DNA of 64,000 bases from Gordius sp. MW1 (GCA_964036665.1 OZ038528.1:17905245-17969244); one strand, 5' to 3'; numbered from the stretch's first letter, positions 22,501 to 37,500 are shown. Numbers and translations: made by a program. Notes: a model not told the origin generated them from the letters alone.

Positions 22501-25500
22501 CTGTTATTTAGCTTTTGCCAAAACGAGAGACCTTTTACTGGTGTGAAGTTAAGTCCATGGGCAAATTCGACAACTTACAAACGAAGAATTTTTTAGAAAA
22601 GCAATCACGAAAATATTATAGGGTGATTAATACAGAGGTGTTCATTTTAGAGGAGTACATATTTTTTTTTAAAATATACAAGAGAAAAAGTGTGTACAGT
22701 CATTAATTGCAAAGCCTTGGGCCTGAAAAAATTCGCGATTAAACGATGGAAATAAAAGTATATGTACATTATATTAAATATTCATTTCTTACGCTTCGCA
22801 ATAAAACGATGTTTTATATAATTATCTGGTTGATTTAAGGACTCGAAAATGTTTGTGAATATCCGATATTGTACTATGAAGCGATTTGTCAATAAACGAT
22901 GTTTTTGTTAATATTATCGTTAAAAAAAACAAAATGGCGGTTAACTTCGCGATTTTTCGCGAATCCGATTTGCGATTAAGAAGTTTCGACTGTAATTCAT
23001 AAAAATTGGTGTTAGTCATTTCTCTAGTAAAGGCCATTTTTGTCATTTATTAAAAAACCCGCTTACGTGTGATCTACGTCTAGAGAGTTATCTTTTCGAC
23101 GGTCCAGTGGCTTGCCACCACTAGAAAGTGTTTTAACCAAAGGATAACTAAATCTTTTATCGATCGCTTCCTTCCCTCTGCTCCCAGACACAACATCGGG
23201 TTTCGCACTTTGCGGAGCACCTCCGCTACTTGGAGAATTACTCTCTTTTTCTTCCACCCCTATTTAAACGTGATGGCTTTTCATAAAAATTGGGAAAATT
23301 CATGGGCTGAAAAGTCACCCGTAAAGGTCCAAATTGCATGTCTTTAAAGGATAATTTAAAATATGAAATACAAATTTCTAGTTTTTAAAGATTAGTGAGG
23401 TATAAACCTACTAGTGGAAATGCTTAACATGGTCAATATAATAGATCTTTAATTATTAATTACTATGCAATTATGGGCTAGCTTTTGGTTGTCCGTCCGT
23501 CCTGTCCAACTTGTAATTTTTAAATAATTACTATGGAAACGTATACGTGTTTTTAATGGCTGTGGACTTATGCTTCTGTAAAAAACTTTAGTTGTATAAT
23601 CATATCATTTGGGGAGATGGCCCCATTAATTCCATTAAGATCAATGATAATTTATATTTTCTTGCGCCTTTGGCTTACCTATAGAGCTGAGATATCTCAC
23701 AATTTCGTGACTGAGGTGCCATTGCTCCCGCTCTAACGTAGTTCTAAGGAGCGTCTCGACATCGTGGCGACTTTTGGAAAAAGGTTCCAAATTTTGCAGC
23801 ACTATGAGGAAGAAGGTGGCAGTTTGTAGATCGCCTTTAGATATACTCTCCTGGATAAATTTCATAAGTTTCGGTAAAAACGAGCTAAATACCATATTTA
23901 ATTAAAATCTCGACATGTTCAAATTATTTCCACGTATAACTAAAATGGCGTCAAAGTATGACTCAAAATAATGCGAGGCGTCTAAAAAATGCGAAGAAAG
24001 ACTAAAAACGACTCCCTGAACTTACGTGTATCTTTATGAATTGTCGCAAAATTTATGCAAGATTGATAAAAAAATCAAATATAAAAAGTGTACGTTATTA
24101 CCAACTAGATGTTCACAACTAATACCAAGTTTATAGAGACAAATTAACCAAATATCGCCTTCTAATTACTATGACGGACTTCGTTGAAAATAGTGAGGTA
24201 CACATTTAGTGTTGCGATCTCGTCTCGTCTCGGTCTCGAAAACAAAATCTCGCCTCGGGAGCGATTATGAAAATATCGATCTCGTCTCGGTCTAGAAAAA
24301 TCTCGGTTTCGTCTCGTCTCGACTTTTAAAAAAAAAAATATATACGGAATAAAAATCTCTCTTGTTTTATTAAAAATATTAAATAAGTGTTAAAAAATCC
24401 AAATGGCAAGCTTTTATAGTTTTTAAAAAACTTTAATACACAAACTTTTTAAAGATTTAGCGGGAACGACATCACATTGACAATATAAAGATATTAATTA
24501 ATTCATAAAGAAAATATTTCTATGGAAAGTGCAAACTAAAAATAAACTTGAATTATAAAAAATTAAATCTTATTGTTCTAGCAAACTATAACATTTGTAT
24601 CAAATTGACTGTGTTTGTCAACTCTAAATAGACTGAGAAAATTATAAGTTCGCTTATAGTTGACTTAGTTGCACAATTGAGCAAATTGAGACCCGTTATT
24701 AACCCTGGCTAAAGCTTCAAAGTAGACCTTAACATATTTAAGGCAACGTTTAAGTCCATTGATATTACCATCATCAATTATAGCCCATAGTGTTTATTGC
24801 ATGTTCACTATAGCGTTATAAACCACAAAGTGCGAGTGATCAACTAGTTGAACATATCCGTTATAAAAACAACAATAAAAGGAGCATTATATAGAATTAA
24901 GAACATAAGGTTTTAAACTTTAAATTAAAGTGCACGTATTTAAATTTGTGACAAAAATTATTATAATCAATCTATATTCCAAATAATTACCTTTCAATCC
25001 TAACTAACTTTGCCATTAAATAGTTAGTTATCGAATACAATATAGGTTCGTGTATTTATTTTATATTGCACAATTATAGAAATTATAGTAAATTTGAATG
25101 CACCTGTCAACCCAGCTTGTAATGTGAAAAGTAATGCATATGACAAAACTATGTATTCACATAATGTCTTATTAAGGTTCAAATTTATAATTACCGCATC
25201 ATGCAGGATGAGTAACTGCGAAATTCAAATATGCTTTAGTATTATTTACTATTCTACCAGAACTCATTCTAAGTCTAAACTTTTGTAATATTTAATAATG
25301 CTATGGATATAAATATGTGATAAATATATTATACAATTATTCACATACCCTAAAAGTCAACCATACTTAGGTAATGATTGCCAAATTTTAAATTGTTTGC
25401 AAAAATATATAATATTTACAACACTTCGGTATTTTTTTAATATCAAATATATTCATTTATATATTGATTTACACTTAATACCTAAAGTGTAAATCATGCA

Positions 25501-28500
25501 AATCAAAAGACACAATAATTTACTAAAATCTAACGATCAATAAAAAGTCGAGATCTCGCTAATCAATCTATTTAAAATTCTCGTCTCAATCTCGACTCCA
25601 TTTTTCAAACTCTCGAGACCGAGATTTTTCTCGGTTTTTCCGCATCACTATACACATTAACAAACCTACCCTAAAAAGTTGGACCGGTTCGGAACCGGCG
25701 TACATGAAAAGTCGAGGCCAAAGGGCTATTTCGGATTTACGGGCGCAACCGGTTAATATTTGAAAATACTCCGGAAATTCACGTAAGAAGGCTAAAACTC
25801 GGGGCAGCAAGGGGTCGGGTGTAGATAAATTTTTTGATTTTTTGTGATGCGGCAATAATTGGTGCGTTTCGGAAGGGGGCGTTGTTATAGGGGTTGATGG
25901 TGAAGTAGAATTAACGTTAGAGGAGGCAGAGTTTGAGGAGGGATTCTCCTTTTGCCGTCCACTTTGGTCCATTTCGACCACGCGATGCAGCAGGGTTTCC
26001 AAAAATATTGGCAGGGTGTCGCGGGCTCCATCGCACTTTTGCCTGTAAAATTCGGCCACGTCCAAGGCTTGAAGACTTAAGCTGCGGTCCGATGAAACAA
26101 AAATTTGTGATTAATTTAAATGCTTCGCAACCATACATTTTTAAACTAATATAATGAGAGGACCTAATAATTCAACGACTAGCTTTGTTTGGTTTTACCT
26201 ACAAAAAGTACTTATAATTAAGCTTCTCCCCGCCGTCATCAGTTAAGAAGAGGATATACTTTAAATTTAAAAAAACCTAAGCGACACTTAACCGGATGAG
26301 GGTTAATGATAGTTCTTGATAATAAAAGTGTAAAAATCATGATATCCTAAAATCGCTTCGATTGCACTTAAATATATATATATATATCCGCAGAGATGAC
26401 TGTACGATAAAACTTCTCCTACATGATATTCTAGTATAAAATTAGACATGGTTAATTTCCGTAACCCCACAGTACCTAAAACAATTTACAATTAAATCTT
26501 TAACAGACCCATGACCATTTTAGTGTTCAAATTTCTCCGAAAGAATTTAAACACCTCACCTTGATCCAAACCAAAAGTAAATTTGACATCAACATGACCC
26601 AAAAAGGAAGCACATCGATTAGTAACCTAATATGTTCCTTAATCTCAAAATTTTGGATTTTTGCCTCATCGTTGCCTCAAATCTCATTTTAAACTTCAGT
26701 AACCGTCGTATGAAACTTGAAAACCCAATACAGATCGATAAAAGGTAAGTGTAAAGTTGATGCTTAAAAAGAAAATCGATTTGATCGATTTTAAATTCAC
26801 ATTAAAATTTATAATTTTATGTGCGAAATTTATTTTAAATAATTATTTAACAAAAAAGAAAAGCACTTTTTATCAATAAGTTCCCTGAGTATTTCGGGTA
26901 ATATGTATTGTATGGAACGGGTGACGCTTATTTTTTGACGTCCTATGAGCGAGTCAATGATGGCTCTTTTAACAGCGCCACCAGCACCAATTGTTAAGTA
27001 ATCTAAGGTTCTATCCTGCGTAACTCCTTGATTAACACCCTCAACTATGGCACCAGAAAAATGGATGGCTGTAATATTGAAAAAATGACAAAATTATTAA
27101 AAACTATTTATATAATTTGTGTAAAGTAAATACGATATAAAATTAAAAAACTAGGTTAATTGGCATTTCGCAAATAACTTGTACAACCAAAAATCAAATT
27201 ATACAATTAAAAATATACATACTTTAAATCAAAAAACTCGGGCCTTCGGCCCTCGTGGGAAGGGGGAGAAGGGAAGGGGAGTAGGGGAAGGGAAGAGGGG
27301 AAGGGGGAACTCTTCTATACTCCGTATAAACGTAGCATATTTGCTATGCAATTTATGGGCGAGAAAGGTAGGAAGGGGCGAGAATGCCTATAGGGGGTAT
27401 TAGATGCAAAATAATTAGTTAATTAGTTATAGGCCCTTGTAGGGGAGGACATAGGGTAATTATCAATGTTAACCAATTCAAAAACGAAAAAAAATTTCGA
27501 TTTATTTGGCCAATGGTCATTTTTTTATTGGTCAGTAGCCAGCGGACGGTCAAAAATTCATATTATCATTGGTATTAACATGAACAAATATTAATTTAAT
27601 TTAAAAAAATTAAAAAAAAAAAATTTGTCCCCTCCCTGACTTGAACCCCACACCTCCAGTTCACAAGCCCTATAACCACTATACCATGGTGGCTTTAAAA
27701 TAGTAGAAGTTATTATGTTATTTATATAGATAATGAAATAATAAAGTTGTGTTTTATGTTTAGAAAATCAATATATTTCGTCGGTCAGTAGCCAGCGGAC
27801 GGTCAAAAAGTCATATTATCAATGGTATTAACAAAAACAAAATATTAATTTAATGTAAAAAAAAAATTAAAAAAAAAAGTTATTTTTTAGTTTTAAAAAA
27901 AGCTAAATTCTTAAACTACCAGCCCGATTCGCTCGAAACTTTACCCGTAGGTGCCCAGGGCGGCCGGGGGTAAAATAACCTTTTCAGATTCCTAAAATAA
28001 CTTTTCATTTTAAAAATATCGGACATTTCCCTGCCACACGTGCGGTGTAATATCTATGACACGTAGAAAAATTTTACTAATTATATAGACTTACGCGCGC
28101 CATCTAATAAAGTACAATTCGTGTTTGAGTTTAATAGTAGATTCAATTTAATTAGAAATAACGGGCTATGATTATACCTTTGAAGGAGGTTTCGAATTTT
28201 GTGTTAGTTTCTATCGATATATTTTATCGTAAATTAGAATCTAATACCTATATTATTTTTTTAAATATTACTTTTTAGGTTTTCTATGAAATCACAATCT
28301 AATTAAATGAAATATATTAACCCAATAAAAAAATATATAAGCATTTATAAGGTTAAAAATATATATTACATAGTTGGCTGTCTGTTAGACCATCTATAAT
28401 AAATTTTTAGGTTATATATAAAATTTGGCCAATGGTCATTTTTATTCATTGGTAAGCAGCCAGGACACGGTAAAAGTGGATATAAATTCATAAGTCAAAA

Positions 28501-31500
28501 AAAAACGAAAAAAAAATTTTCGAATCACATTTTGGCCAATGGTCATTTTTTCCATTGGTCAGCAGCCAGGACACGGTAAAAGTGGATATAAACTTATAAT
28601 AGTCAAAAAAAACTAAAAAAAATTTTCGAATCACATTTTGGCCAATGGTCATTTTTTTCCATTGGTCAGCAGCCAGGACACGGTAAAAGTGGATATAAAT
28701 TCATAATAGTCAAAAAAAGCTAAAAAAAAATTTTCGAATTACATTTTGGCCAATGGTCATTTTTTTCCATTGGTCAGCAGCCAGGACACGGTAAAAGTGG
28801 ATATAAATTCATAATAGTCAAAAAAAACGAAAAAAAAAATTTCGAATCACATTTTGGCCAATGGTAATTTTTTTCCATTGGTCAGCAGCCAACGGACGGC
28901 CAAAAAGTCATAATAGCAATGGTAGTAACAGGAACAATCATAATAGTCAAAAAAAAACGAAAAAATAAACTCGGATTCACATTTTGGCCAATGGTCATTT
29001 TTTCATTGGTCAGCAGCCAGCGGACGGCCAAAAAGTCTTATTATCAATGATAGTAACAAGAACAATCATAAGAGTCAAAAAAAACTCCGGGATTCTAACC
29101 CCAAAACTAGTTAAATTGCATAGCAATTACCAAAATTTAAATATAGATATACTTATGCATTAATTTAACGTAGCAATTAAAACCCGACCCCGCCCGATAG
29201 CGAGGGAGATAGAGATGAGGGGTGGGGCACCTCTTGATAGAGATGAGGGGTGGGGCACCTCTTTCTCATGCATTAATTTAAAAAAGCGATAACCTAATAT
29301 ACCCAATGCAAATAGATAGGGAGGTAACGGACAACGGACGGACGGACGGACGGACACCAAAAAACGAGCCCATAAATTGCATAGCAATTAATATAAATAA
29401 CAACTATTGCTTAGATTAGCAAGGCTAACACTTTTATCAAAAAGTACAAGTATTTTGACAACTTGAAAAATAAGCTCTAGTTTAAAATAAAACTTTTTAA
29501 TTTAACTATATTAAACAAATATTTAGTTCCAAAGTTTGATTAAATGACTTATTTTTAATGGTTAGTAACCTAGAGGGTACAAATTGACGGGGAAGTTGAT
29601 TATGATCCGTTTTGAAAACAAGTCGTATTTAGGAAGTGAAAATCCTGAGGGCCGCGGCAATGGTAACCATAACTAAAGACGTTTAGTAAATAAAACATTT
29701 ATAAAGTATTTAAAATTATTTATTAATTCATGTTTATATAAAAGATAACCTTAATTGCCTTTACCGGTAATAATTTCAACTTATTAATTGTAAGGCACAA
29801 CTTTAATTTCCAATAAAAAATTACCTAGCAACTAATTAATGATATTCCTTTAAATGTGTGATAAATGGTTGAAAGACAAAACTTTTGGCTGATTATTTAT
29901 ATAAATCGATAGAGCAAACGTTTATATAAGTAATTCAGATACAAGCTTAATATTTTTCAAATAATAAAAAGTAAATGTTTTCGATAATATGTGCATTTAA
30001 ATGACTGTAATACCCCAACGCCCATAGTCTTCCTATATACAAATTTTTATAAAATACACAACAAGAAAACCTTAGTAAAAATTTTGCAATCAACACATAC
30101 TAAATTAGCATTAATTACTATAAAAGCTTAGGCAAGGTTCCACGCCAAAAGCTTATTCCTATTAAATTCGGCTATTACTTATTAACATCACAAAATTTAT
30201 GGGCGCAGCTAGAATTAAAACGAGAGCGGTGCAATAACGCTTTGGGGAGGGGCAGAATGATGTTTTTTGAAAATTAAGCCATAATTTTATTATATTTTAA
30301 AAAATTTCTGAATTTAAAGGGGGGCAGCCGCCCCTCTCTGCCTCCCCCTAGCTAGGCCCATGATAAAATTTTTAAATGATTTAAAAAGCTCGATAAACTA
30401 ACTTTGAACCCTTCGGAGCCCCGGAAAATCCACATAGTATCTAAGAGGTAAGGGGGCGCAGGATTCACATTGGCATTAGGGGTATTAGGCTTAAACTTGT
30501 TGGAATGGGTGAGTAGTTCTTCGTTAATTTTACCAAAGGTATTGCCCTTTAAATCGTGGACCCAAAAATTTTCGACACCAGATGAAACTAGGGAAACGGA
30601 ATAACCATCTTGTTCCTTGTGCGGAGCTCCATCCCCACTGTCATCACCGGTAGATATAACATCTGTAGCCGGACCGCTATCCTATAATTATTTGAATTTT
30701 TGGTTATTTTTGCATGCAATAATTTTACATTAAATACGAAATGGGAATTTACAAACAACTCTATGATCACATATGTGATAAAAATAACGATTCTGAGAAG
30801 GTTTTAATATTTATAAAAATCCACCAATTAATTACCTTTCTATCTTAAAATACAATTTACATGTGATATATAATATTTTTTCTGGGCTTAGAAGTTAAAA
30901 AACGACATACCAGATAACAATGCAACTGTGAATCGAGGTTAATTGACAAATTAAAAATGAGACAGTATAATGAAGATATTTTTAAACAAAACGCCTCAAT
31001 GATTTAAATGAAATTTTCTAAGATTAAATGACAACTATATTTATAAGGTAGGGCTGTTTTGACATAGAGAATTAAATAAAGTGCAGTACTCTATTGTGTT
31101 ACATTGTGATAATTACTTGCGACAAGCTTTAAATACTAAAAATCTACCTGTAGTGTGTGTTCGTGAAGTATCATAGTTAAACAATAAATGGTTAATTACG
31201 GATTCCAATAACATAAATGTTCTTCAGCCTTATATTGGTCAACTAAATTTTCAAGAATCTCAAAATCCAATTTCAAAGGTTATTTGCAAACCTATGAAAT
31301 ATGCGTTAGGCATAAAATAAGGCTTGGTGGGCAAATAATAAATTATCGCCCCGAATGCAAAATTTAACATGGGGCTTTCGTAATAATAATTACTCTACTC
31401 CAATAGGTGAAACAGCTCACAGATGCCTTAAAAAATATGCTCTGATTAAAAAGTGTTGAAGCTCTAGATTAGCGTTATAAAAACGGTTGGGTTGTGTTTG

Positions 31501-34500
31501 GTCGACCTTCCTTTGGTCTGTTTTTACTAGTCGACCTCTAGGCTTGGTCGAAATTCGAAAAACAAACCAAAATCGACCGTTAGCCTTAGTAGAAGCAAAG
31601 GTCGACCAAACAAAACCCAGCCGTTTTATAACACTAAGAACTAAAAAATGGCACTTGATGAGCCAACCATTAAATAGATATGGGACCACAAATTGATTTT
31701 CCTGCCCATACGGGGGCAAGTTATAAGTTGAGTTAGGTGCCTCCTTACTTTAGATGAAATAATGTCGGAGCCGTTGAAAGAAGAAGATCGTTTCTTTTGC
31801 AATTCCAGCAGTATCAAATCACCGGCTACGTTAATGACTAAATTAGGGCTAAACGAATTTACGTGCCTAATGGCTTGGGAGTCCGCGACGTTTGAGCCAG
31901 GATCGAAGCCATCTGCACCTACACGGAACAAAAAAAGGTGTGGTAAGCCAACTAGTTGTTGGAGGTTATTACATTAAAGGCAATATTTTGAAAAAAAGTT
32001 CCAATTTAAAAAAAGGTTATAAAAATTTTAAAACTACAATATTGGTATTGTTCAAAAAAAGTCTGAATTCGAAGTCATAACATGGCTAAGTTAGGTAAAA
32101 CGTTTGGTGTGATTTTCAACGCGTTGCAAAACTTTAATATAGAAACACGGTCTTAGTCGTTTCTCAACTATGGCAAATGCATCAAACCTTATCTTTTACG
32201 TAATAACCGGTTTAAATGTAAACTGTAGGTTGATGGATATCTTTAAAGGGTATTATTATTTATTAAACTATTACAAGTATCAAATTTTAAGAGTTTAGTA
32301 ATATGGAATTTATATAAACCTACAATAACTAATTTAAGTAATTTTTGAGCCGTAAAAACATATTTTATCAGAAAAGTGATTGTTTATCCAACTACTTATA
32401 ATCACGGATTGGTTATATGAAAAGAGCGCTTTTAGACATGCTTAAGAGGACATCGTCGCCTTTATAACAAGTTAAGAACTAGTTATCTCATTCTATAAAA
32501 ATTCTTCAAATTCTTCTTATCAAATATTTTATATAACAAACATTATTAATTAACTATCAAACTACCAAAAACTAGATAAATTAAGCTAAATAATATCCCG
32601 TAAAGACCTTTAAATAATATATAGCAATTATTGTAGTAATTTCCCCAAAACTAAGAGAATTATCAATCATGTCTTTTTAAGTGTAAAATATTACCAGAAT
32701 CGGCGCTGAAGAATGTGAGAGAGAAGGCCACAACGCAAAAGGGGTGCACGGAGAGCGAAGATACATCCATGGTATATACGTTGGTCAATGACAGAGTAGG
32801 ACCTAATTATATTACACAGGCATGAGCGAATTGTCTATTTTACATCAATAGAAATCAAATTTGCGTTATTAAAATATGTAAAATTTCGACATAAATGATC
32901 TTTTTTAACTCCAAAAAATAACCCAAATATCGAAAGTCATTCAACTTGTAATGTGTTTTAGAATGCATTACAAGCCTTCAGAATATAAAATCTCGCTAAC
33001 ATAAACCAACCGTGCCTTGACTTCTTTAATCCGTGAAAATTTCTCTAAAGGTTCAATTAGAAGGTTCAAAAACTACATGAAAATAAAATATTTATAGGAA
33101 AATTCACAACAGGGCATTACTGTCAGTACTTTTCCCGACTTGACTTTGCGTGGCTAATAGGTAAAGGGATATGGTAAGGTTTGAGAAAAAGGCGGCCAAG
33201 TAGTCCCTGTAAACGTCCAATTGATAAACCGATATTTGGTTGGGCAATTGCAAGCGCGTAGCCATATTGGAATTATCCAGACGACAGGATTGAGGGTATG
33301 CCCTTAACTATTAAATAACACAATTCCCTTTAATAAAAAACACCTTGTCAATATTTTAAAGATAACAATTGATCAAAAATGAAAAGAACTTCCATGAGAC
33401 AATGTGTTGAAAATTAGTTTCTGATACCGAACAAGTTCGATAAGTAATTTTTGTTAATTCAACACCGAAATGCTTGGTGGAGTTAAGACATATTAAATTA
33501 GAAGGAAGATGGAAAACAAGTGGAAGGAAAAAACATCAAGAATAGCCAAGATACAATTTTTTAAAATCTAAACAATACCATAGATTCCTTTTCGGGAATG
33601 CAGGTGTTAAAAATAAATCATAATTATCATAGTATTCCGTCCTTATAAGGAACATCTTCAGATTAAACATTGTTTACGAAGGTAAAATCTTCTAAAATTT
33701 ATACAACACCAGTGTAACCTTTATGTTAAACAGCTTTTCATTCGTGTTAGTAAAATGACATGTAAAAACTATTGAGGACCTTTCTAAATTTTGTAAACTA
33801 TTTTATTACTAAAGCCAAAAACTTTAACAACTAAAAACGAGTATTGCCTTTATAAAGTTCAGTAAATTTTTTATTAAATTAATAAAAACATAAGTATTTT
33901 AAAAAGTGAAAAGCGTCTCTCACTTACTTCGTACATATCTTGTTCAAGGTTAAGACAGGATAATAAGATGAATTCTCGCCACCAAACCAAACCCCCGTAG
34001 ACGGCAAACTCATTTTCCTGTAACACATTAAATTTACTTTCAACGTGAGGAAAATGTTTAATGAATAATCAGGATTATAATACAATTTTCAAGTCAATTC
34101 AATGGGGTAAAGATTAAATCTTCATTTTTTATTATTACGAAATAAGATACCCTAACTTTGATATTTTCACCTAATATTTCAACAATAGAAACTGATTTAT
34201 GCCAATTATAAAAAGACCCCATAAAAATGTAGGTTAAAATGGGTCTAAAAACGATAATTTAAAAACCTGGGTTTCGTTGCCGAAAAGTTTCCACCTCCGA
34301 GTCAGTATGTTGTAATGTAGAAATCCGCGTCGACCGGCCACCACTATACCCTGCCCACTCTTATCGATCGCAGATATCTGATACAATTATAAATATTTAA
34401 TACTATTTTATTTTTTGGCATCAAATTAAAAAGGCTCCGATAATGTAAAAAAATGTTGAGTCAAATTATCCATACTAGTGTTGTAAAAACGGCTGGGTTT

Positions 34501-37500
34501 CGTTTGGTCGACCTTGAGTTTTGGTTGTCTAAACATAAACAGACCACGACCTCCAGTCTTGGTCAAACTTTGCAAAACTGACCGGAGTCGTTATTCTTAA
34601 TTCCAAAGGTGGACCAAACAAAACCCAGCCGTTTTTACAACACTAGTTTATACACAATTTGGACCTAAAGGGGTAGAATTGAAAAGTTTCGTTAAGATGT
34701 AATGTCAGTCGAGTCTACTTGTACAGGAACAATAAAGATATTATTAGCCTTATTTGATTATGTCATTTCACCTAGTTCAATAAAAATCAAACTTTAATAA
34801 CGCGAGGTGAAAAGCTTTCTTATAATTTCGAAATAATGATTACTCCAAAAAAATTTGCTTATTAAATCTTCTCAACTTTTTAGTTTGTTTATCTTGTATA
34901 ATTTGTTATCTTGTTCATGGGATTAAAATGACATCAAGTACGGTACACTATTTACAAAACATATGACATGAGGGGTCCATGGCACTTAGAGACCATGATT
35001 CCAATTAGCCGCTTAAAGCTATCGGGCGAGAATTGACTCAAAATGTTACACAAATTAACTCTATATGATTTAAGATTGATAAAAATATACTAAAAAGATT
35101 TTTTGTAAGAACCCGTTCAGGATTGTCGATACATACGTTCTCAAATTTTAAACAGACTAAAAAATAAAGTGTTTACCAAAAAACACGATAGCCCCAAATT
35201 ATTTTTATTTGCAGTGGCATTAATACTAACAGTGATAATGCCAAAACTTTTAAATCATGGATCTTCTTTCTTTTAATCATCTTAAGGCAAATTATAATCT
35301 GTAAAAGTTTTATAGCCCCACCCCCTCAGACATTTTTTCCACGAGAAAAGCCGCTAACTAAATATCAATAAATTTAAGATAACCAAATGAATGTATTATC
35401 AAGTCAATGATCTCGACGTTAGTAATAATCGTTCACATACTCGGATGGGCTTGTTATGGTTGGCGTACATCGTTGGAATCTGAATAAATAATTTAAGTAA
35501 AGTGTTAAAACATGCGATTTAAGGAATTTTTCGATTTGCATTATTGAAAAAACAAAGTATCCAAATGAAAGATAACGTTCATGCGAAGGCAGAAAGGGGA
35601 TCTAGCATTTCTATTAAAATATTATAGTAAATTAACCTTCTCCCTAACTAAATCATGACTAATATCCGTACCCCTCCTGGTTAGGCCCGTTGAAAATAAA
35701 ACTGTGAAAAACATATTGTTATTTATTCTAAAGACCTAAAACTTCTGCCGACAATGACTCCTTGACTTTACCAACAACACTGGCAAAGACTTAGATAAAG
35801 GACCGATATTAATTTATACGATGGAGCACCCTTAGATAATTCGTATAGTTCACTAAAAGTTTAAAATTTATTCATTTGGAAGGCGCGGAAAAGCTTAAAT
35901 TTTAATTAAAGGAGATAGAGGTGTTTTAGGCCATTAACCACCCCCTTCACAGACTTGCCAACGGAAACATTATATTTTATCTCTCGCTCGTCGAAGTCAA
36001 CCATTTCATTAAGCAAAATTCACGAGGACCTATCTCCTATCAAAACGAATTGAACGAGATAAGGATTAAAGACACTCTTTAGTTATTTAATAACAAATTT
36101 TACAAATTTAACACATCTAAAGTAGTGATGGAAAGACCTCAGGTTTTGTAGGCTTTTAAAAAACCTTTGAGGTCTTCTAAAAACGCTAACCTCTGCCTCG
36201 AGGTTATAGGTCGATATCAACCTCAAACTTGAGGTCAAAATTTGCACACTAACATAAAGCTTTGGTTAGGGCGTAAAATTAACCTAAAAGCTATTAGGTT
36301 GATCAATGTATATAGCCCAAACCTTTAGGTTAATTTTATTCACTTAGGGTCAATATTTTTTTATTGACTGTTAAATTTCAACTTAATTATAGTCTTTTAG
36401 CACTTTGTCTTATTTTTTCCATATATAATCTAATCTAAACGCTGGACAATCTATACCAAAATGTAGCTAGAAAAGGGTTGACCTTACTTGTATTTCGGTA
36501 AATTCGCGATTTTCGAAAAAGCAATCTAAAGTTCCGACGCTTTGATGATCTCTACTTTCACTTGAATCCCCACGTTCTAACGAGGAGATTCGTTCGTGGT
36601 ATTTTGCGGCTACAGGGTAGAGGGGCAAACCGAGGTATACAGAAGTGGAGCCTTGTACGAGGAGATGCCGATGGTTGCTGGAGAATGAAGAATTCGCGCT
36701 TGTGGCACTTTTGATCAAATCGTATTTGAGCAGTAGGCAAGAGGCGGGTTTGAGGTTTTGCAGGGAACGGCATTCGACCAAAACCCATAAGGAATAGCAT
36801 TCGTCTCCCCAATCCCCACTCAGGTATTCCACTTGACTACATCGATTTCAACGTACATTAAAGTTTTTTAATTGAAAAAGTTTAAAACAGACAATTTTTG
36901 TAAGCTTAAAGTAGCAGCAATTATTCGTAGCCCGAAATTAAATTATTGAGATGAGGAAAAATTAGTATACCATAGAAAATTTTAAGCTTTGCTTTCGCCG
37001 TTTTATAAATAAGCAGCTTTGGGCATTCAATTTTATTTGTCTTTTATTGTGAATCTTTAAATTAAACGTCGCACATCACCTTTTAAAATAAGATTCAAAT
37101 TTTTATCACTCAAATAAAGTCTTTGGCCCTATTTAAATTTATGGCCAAATAGATAAAAAAAAAAATACGGTTAATCATTGTTCCAAGTCAAAAATAGTAA
37201 ATACAATAATCAAACATACAAATTTAACAGATCAAGCATTTCAACTATTTTTGATGTGCCTAAATTTAACTCGTTCAATTATATATAAACCCTGAAAAAT
37301 AACACGTCAAAAGTAATAAGTGCAAAATTTGGAAAAAAATATAAGTCAGGTATCCGCGTTCGGGTTAATTTAATTAAACGTATATCTATTGAGCCAAAAA
37401 AAATTTAATTACATTGATATAATAGGAAATAACAAATATTTTTTTGATCGATTATGCCATAAATTTTTGTAATTTCGCATAAAAAAAATTAAAATGATTT

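Noticed and set aside
27618..27690. tRNA gene on the minus strand
   Set aside because: A- and B-boxes are present but the 5' and 3' ends do not pair into an acceptor stem, and the segment is embedded in a repeat family. It is a SINE-like head.
28425..29060. CRISPR-like array
   Set aside because: Repeats of about 107 bp are contiguous with no unique spacers, the genome is eukaryotic, and there are no cas genes.
31641..31740. Extra RIC1 exon (frame containing [15 protein letters not shown])
   Set aside because: It is open after exon 16 but lies beyond the GTAAGG donor at 31748-31743. Exon 16 joins exon 17 in phase without it, and it has no counterpart in the family.
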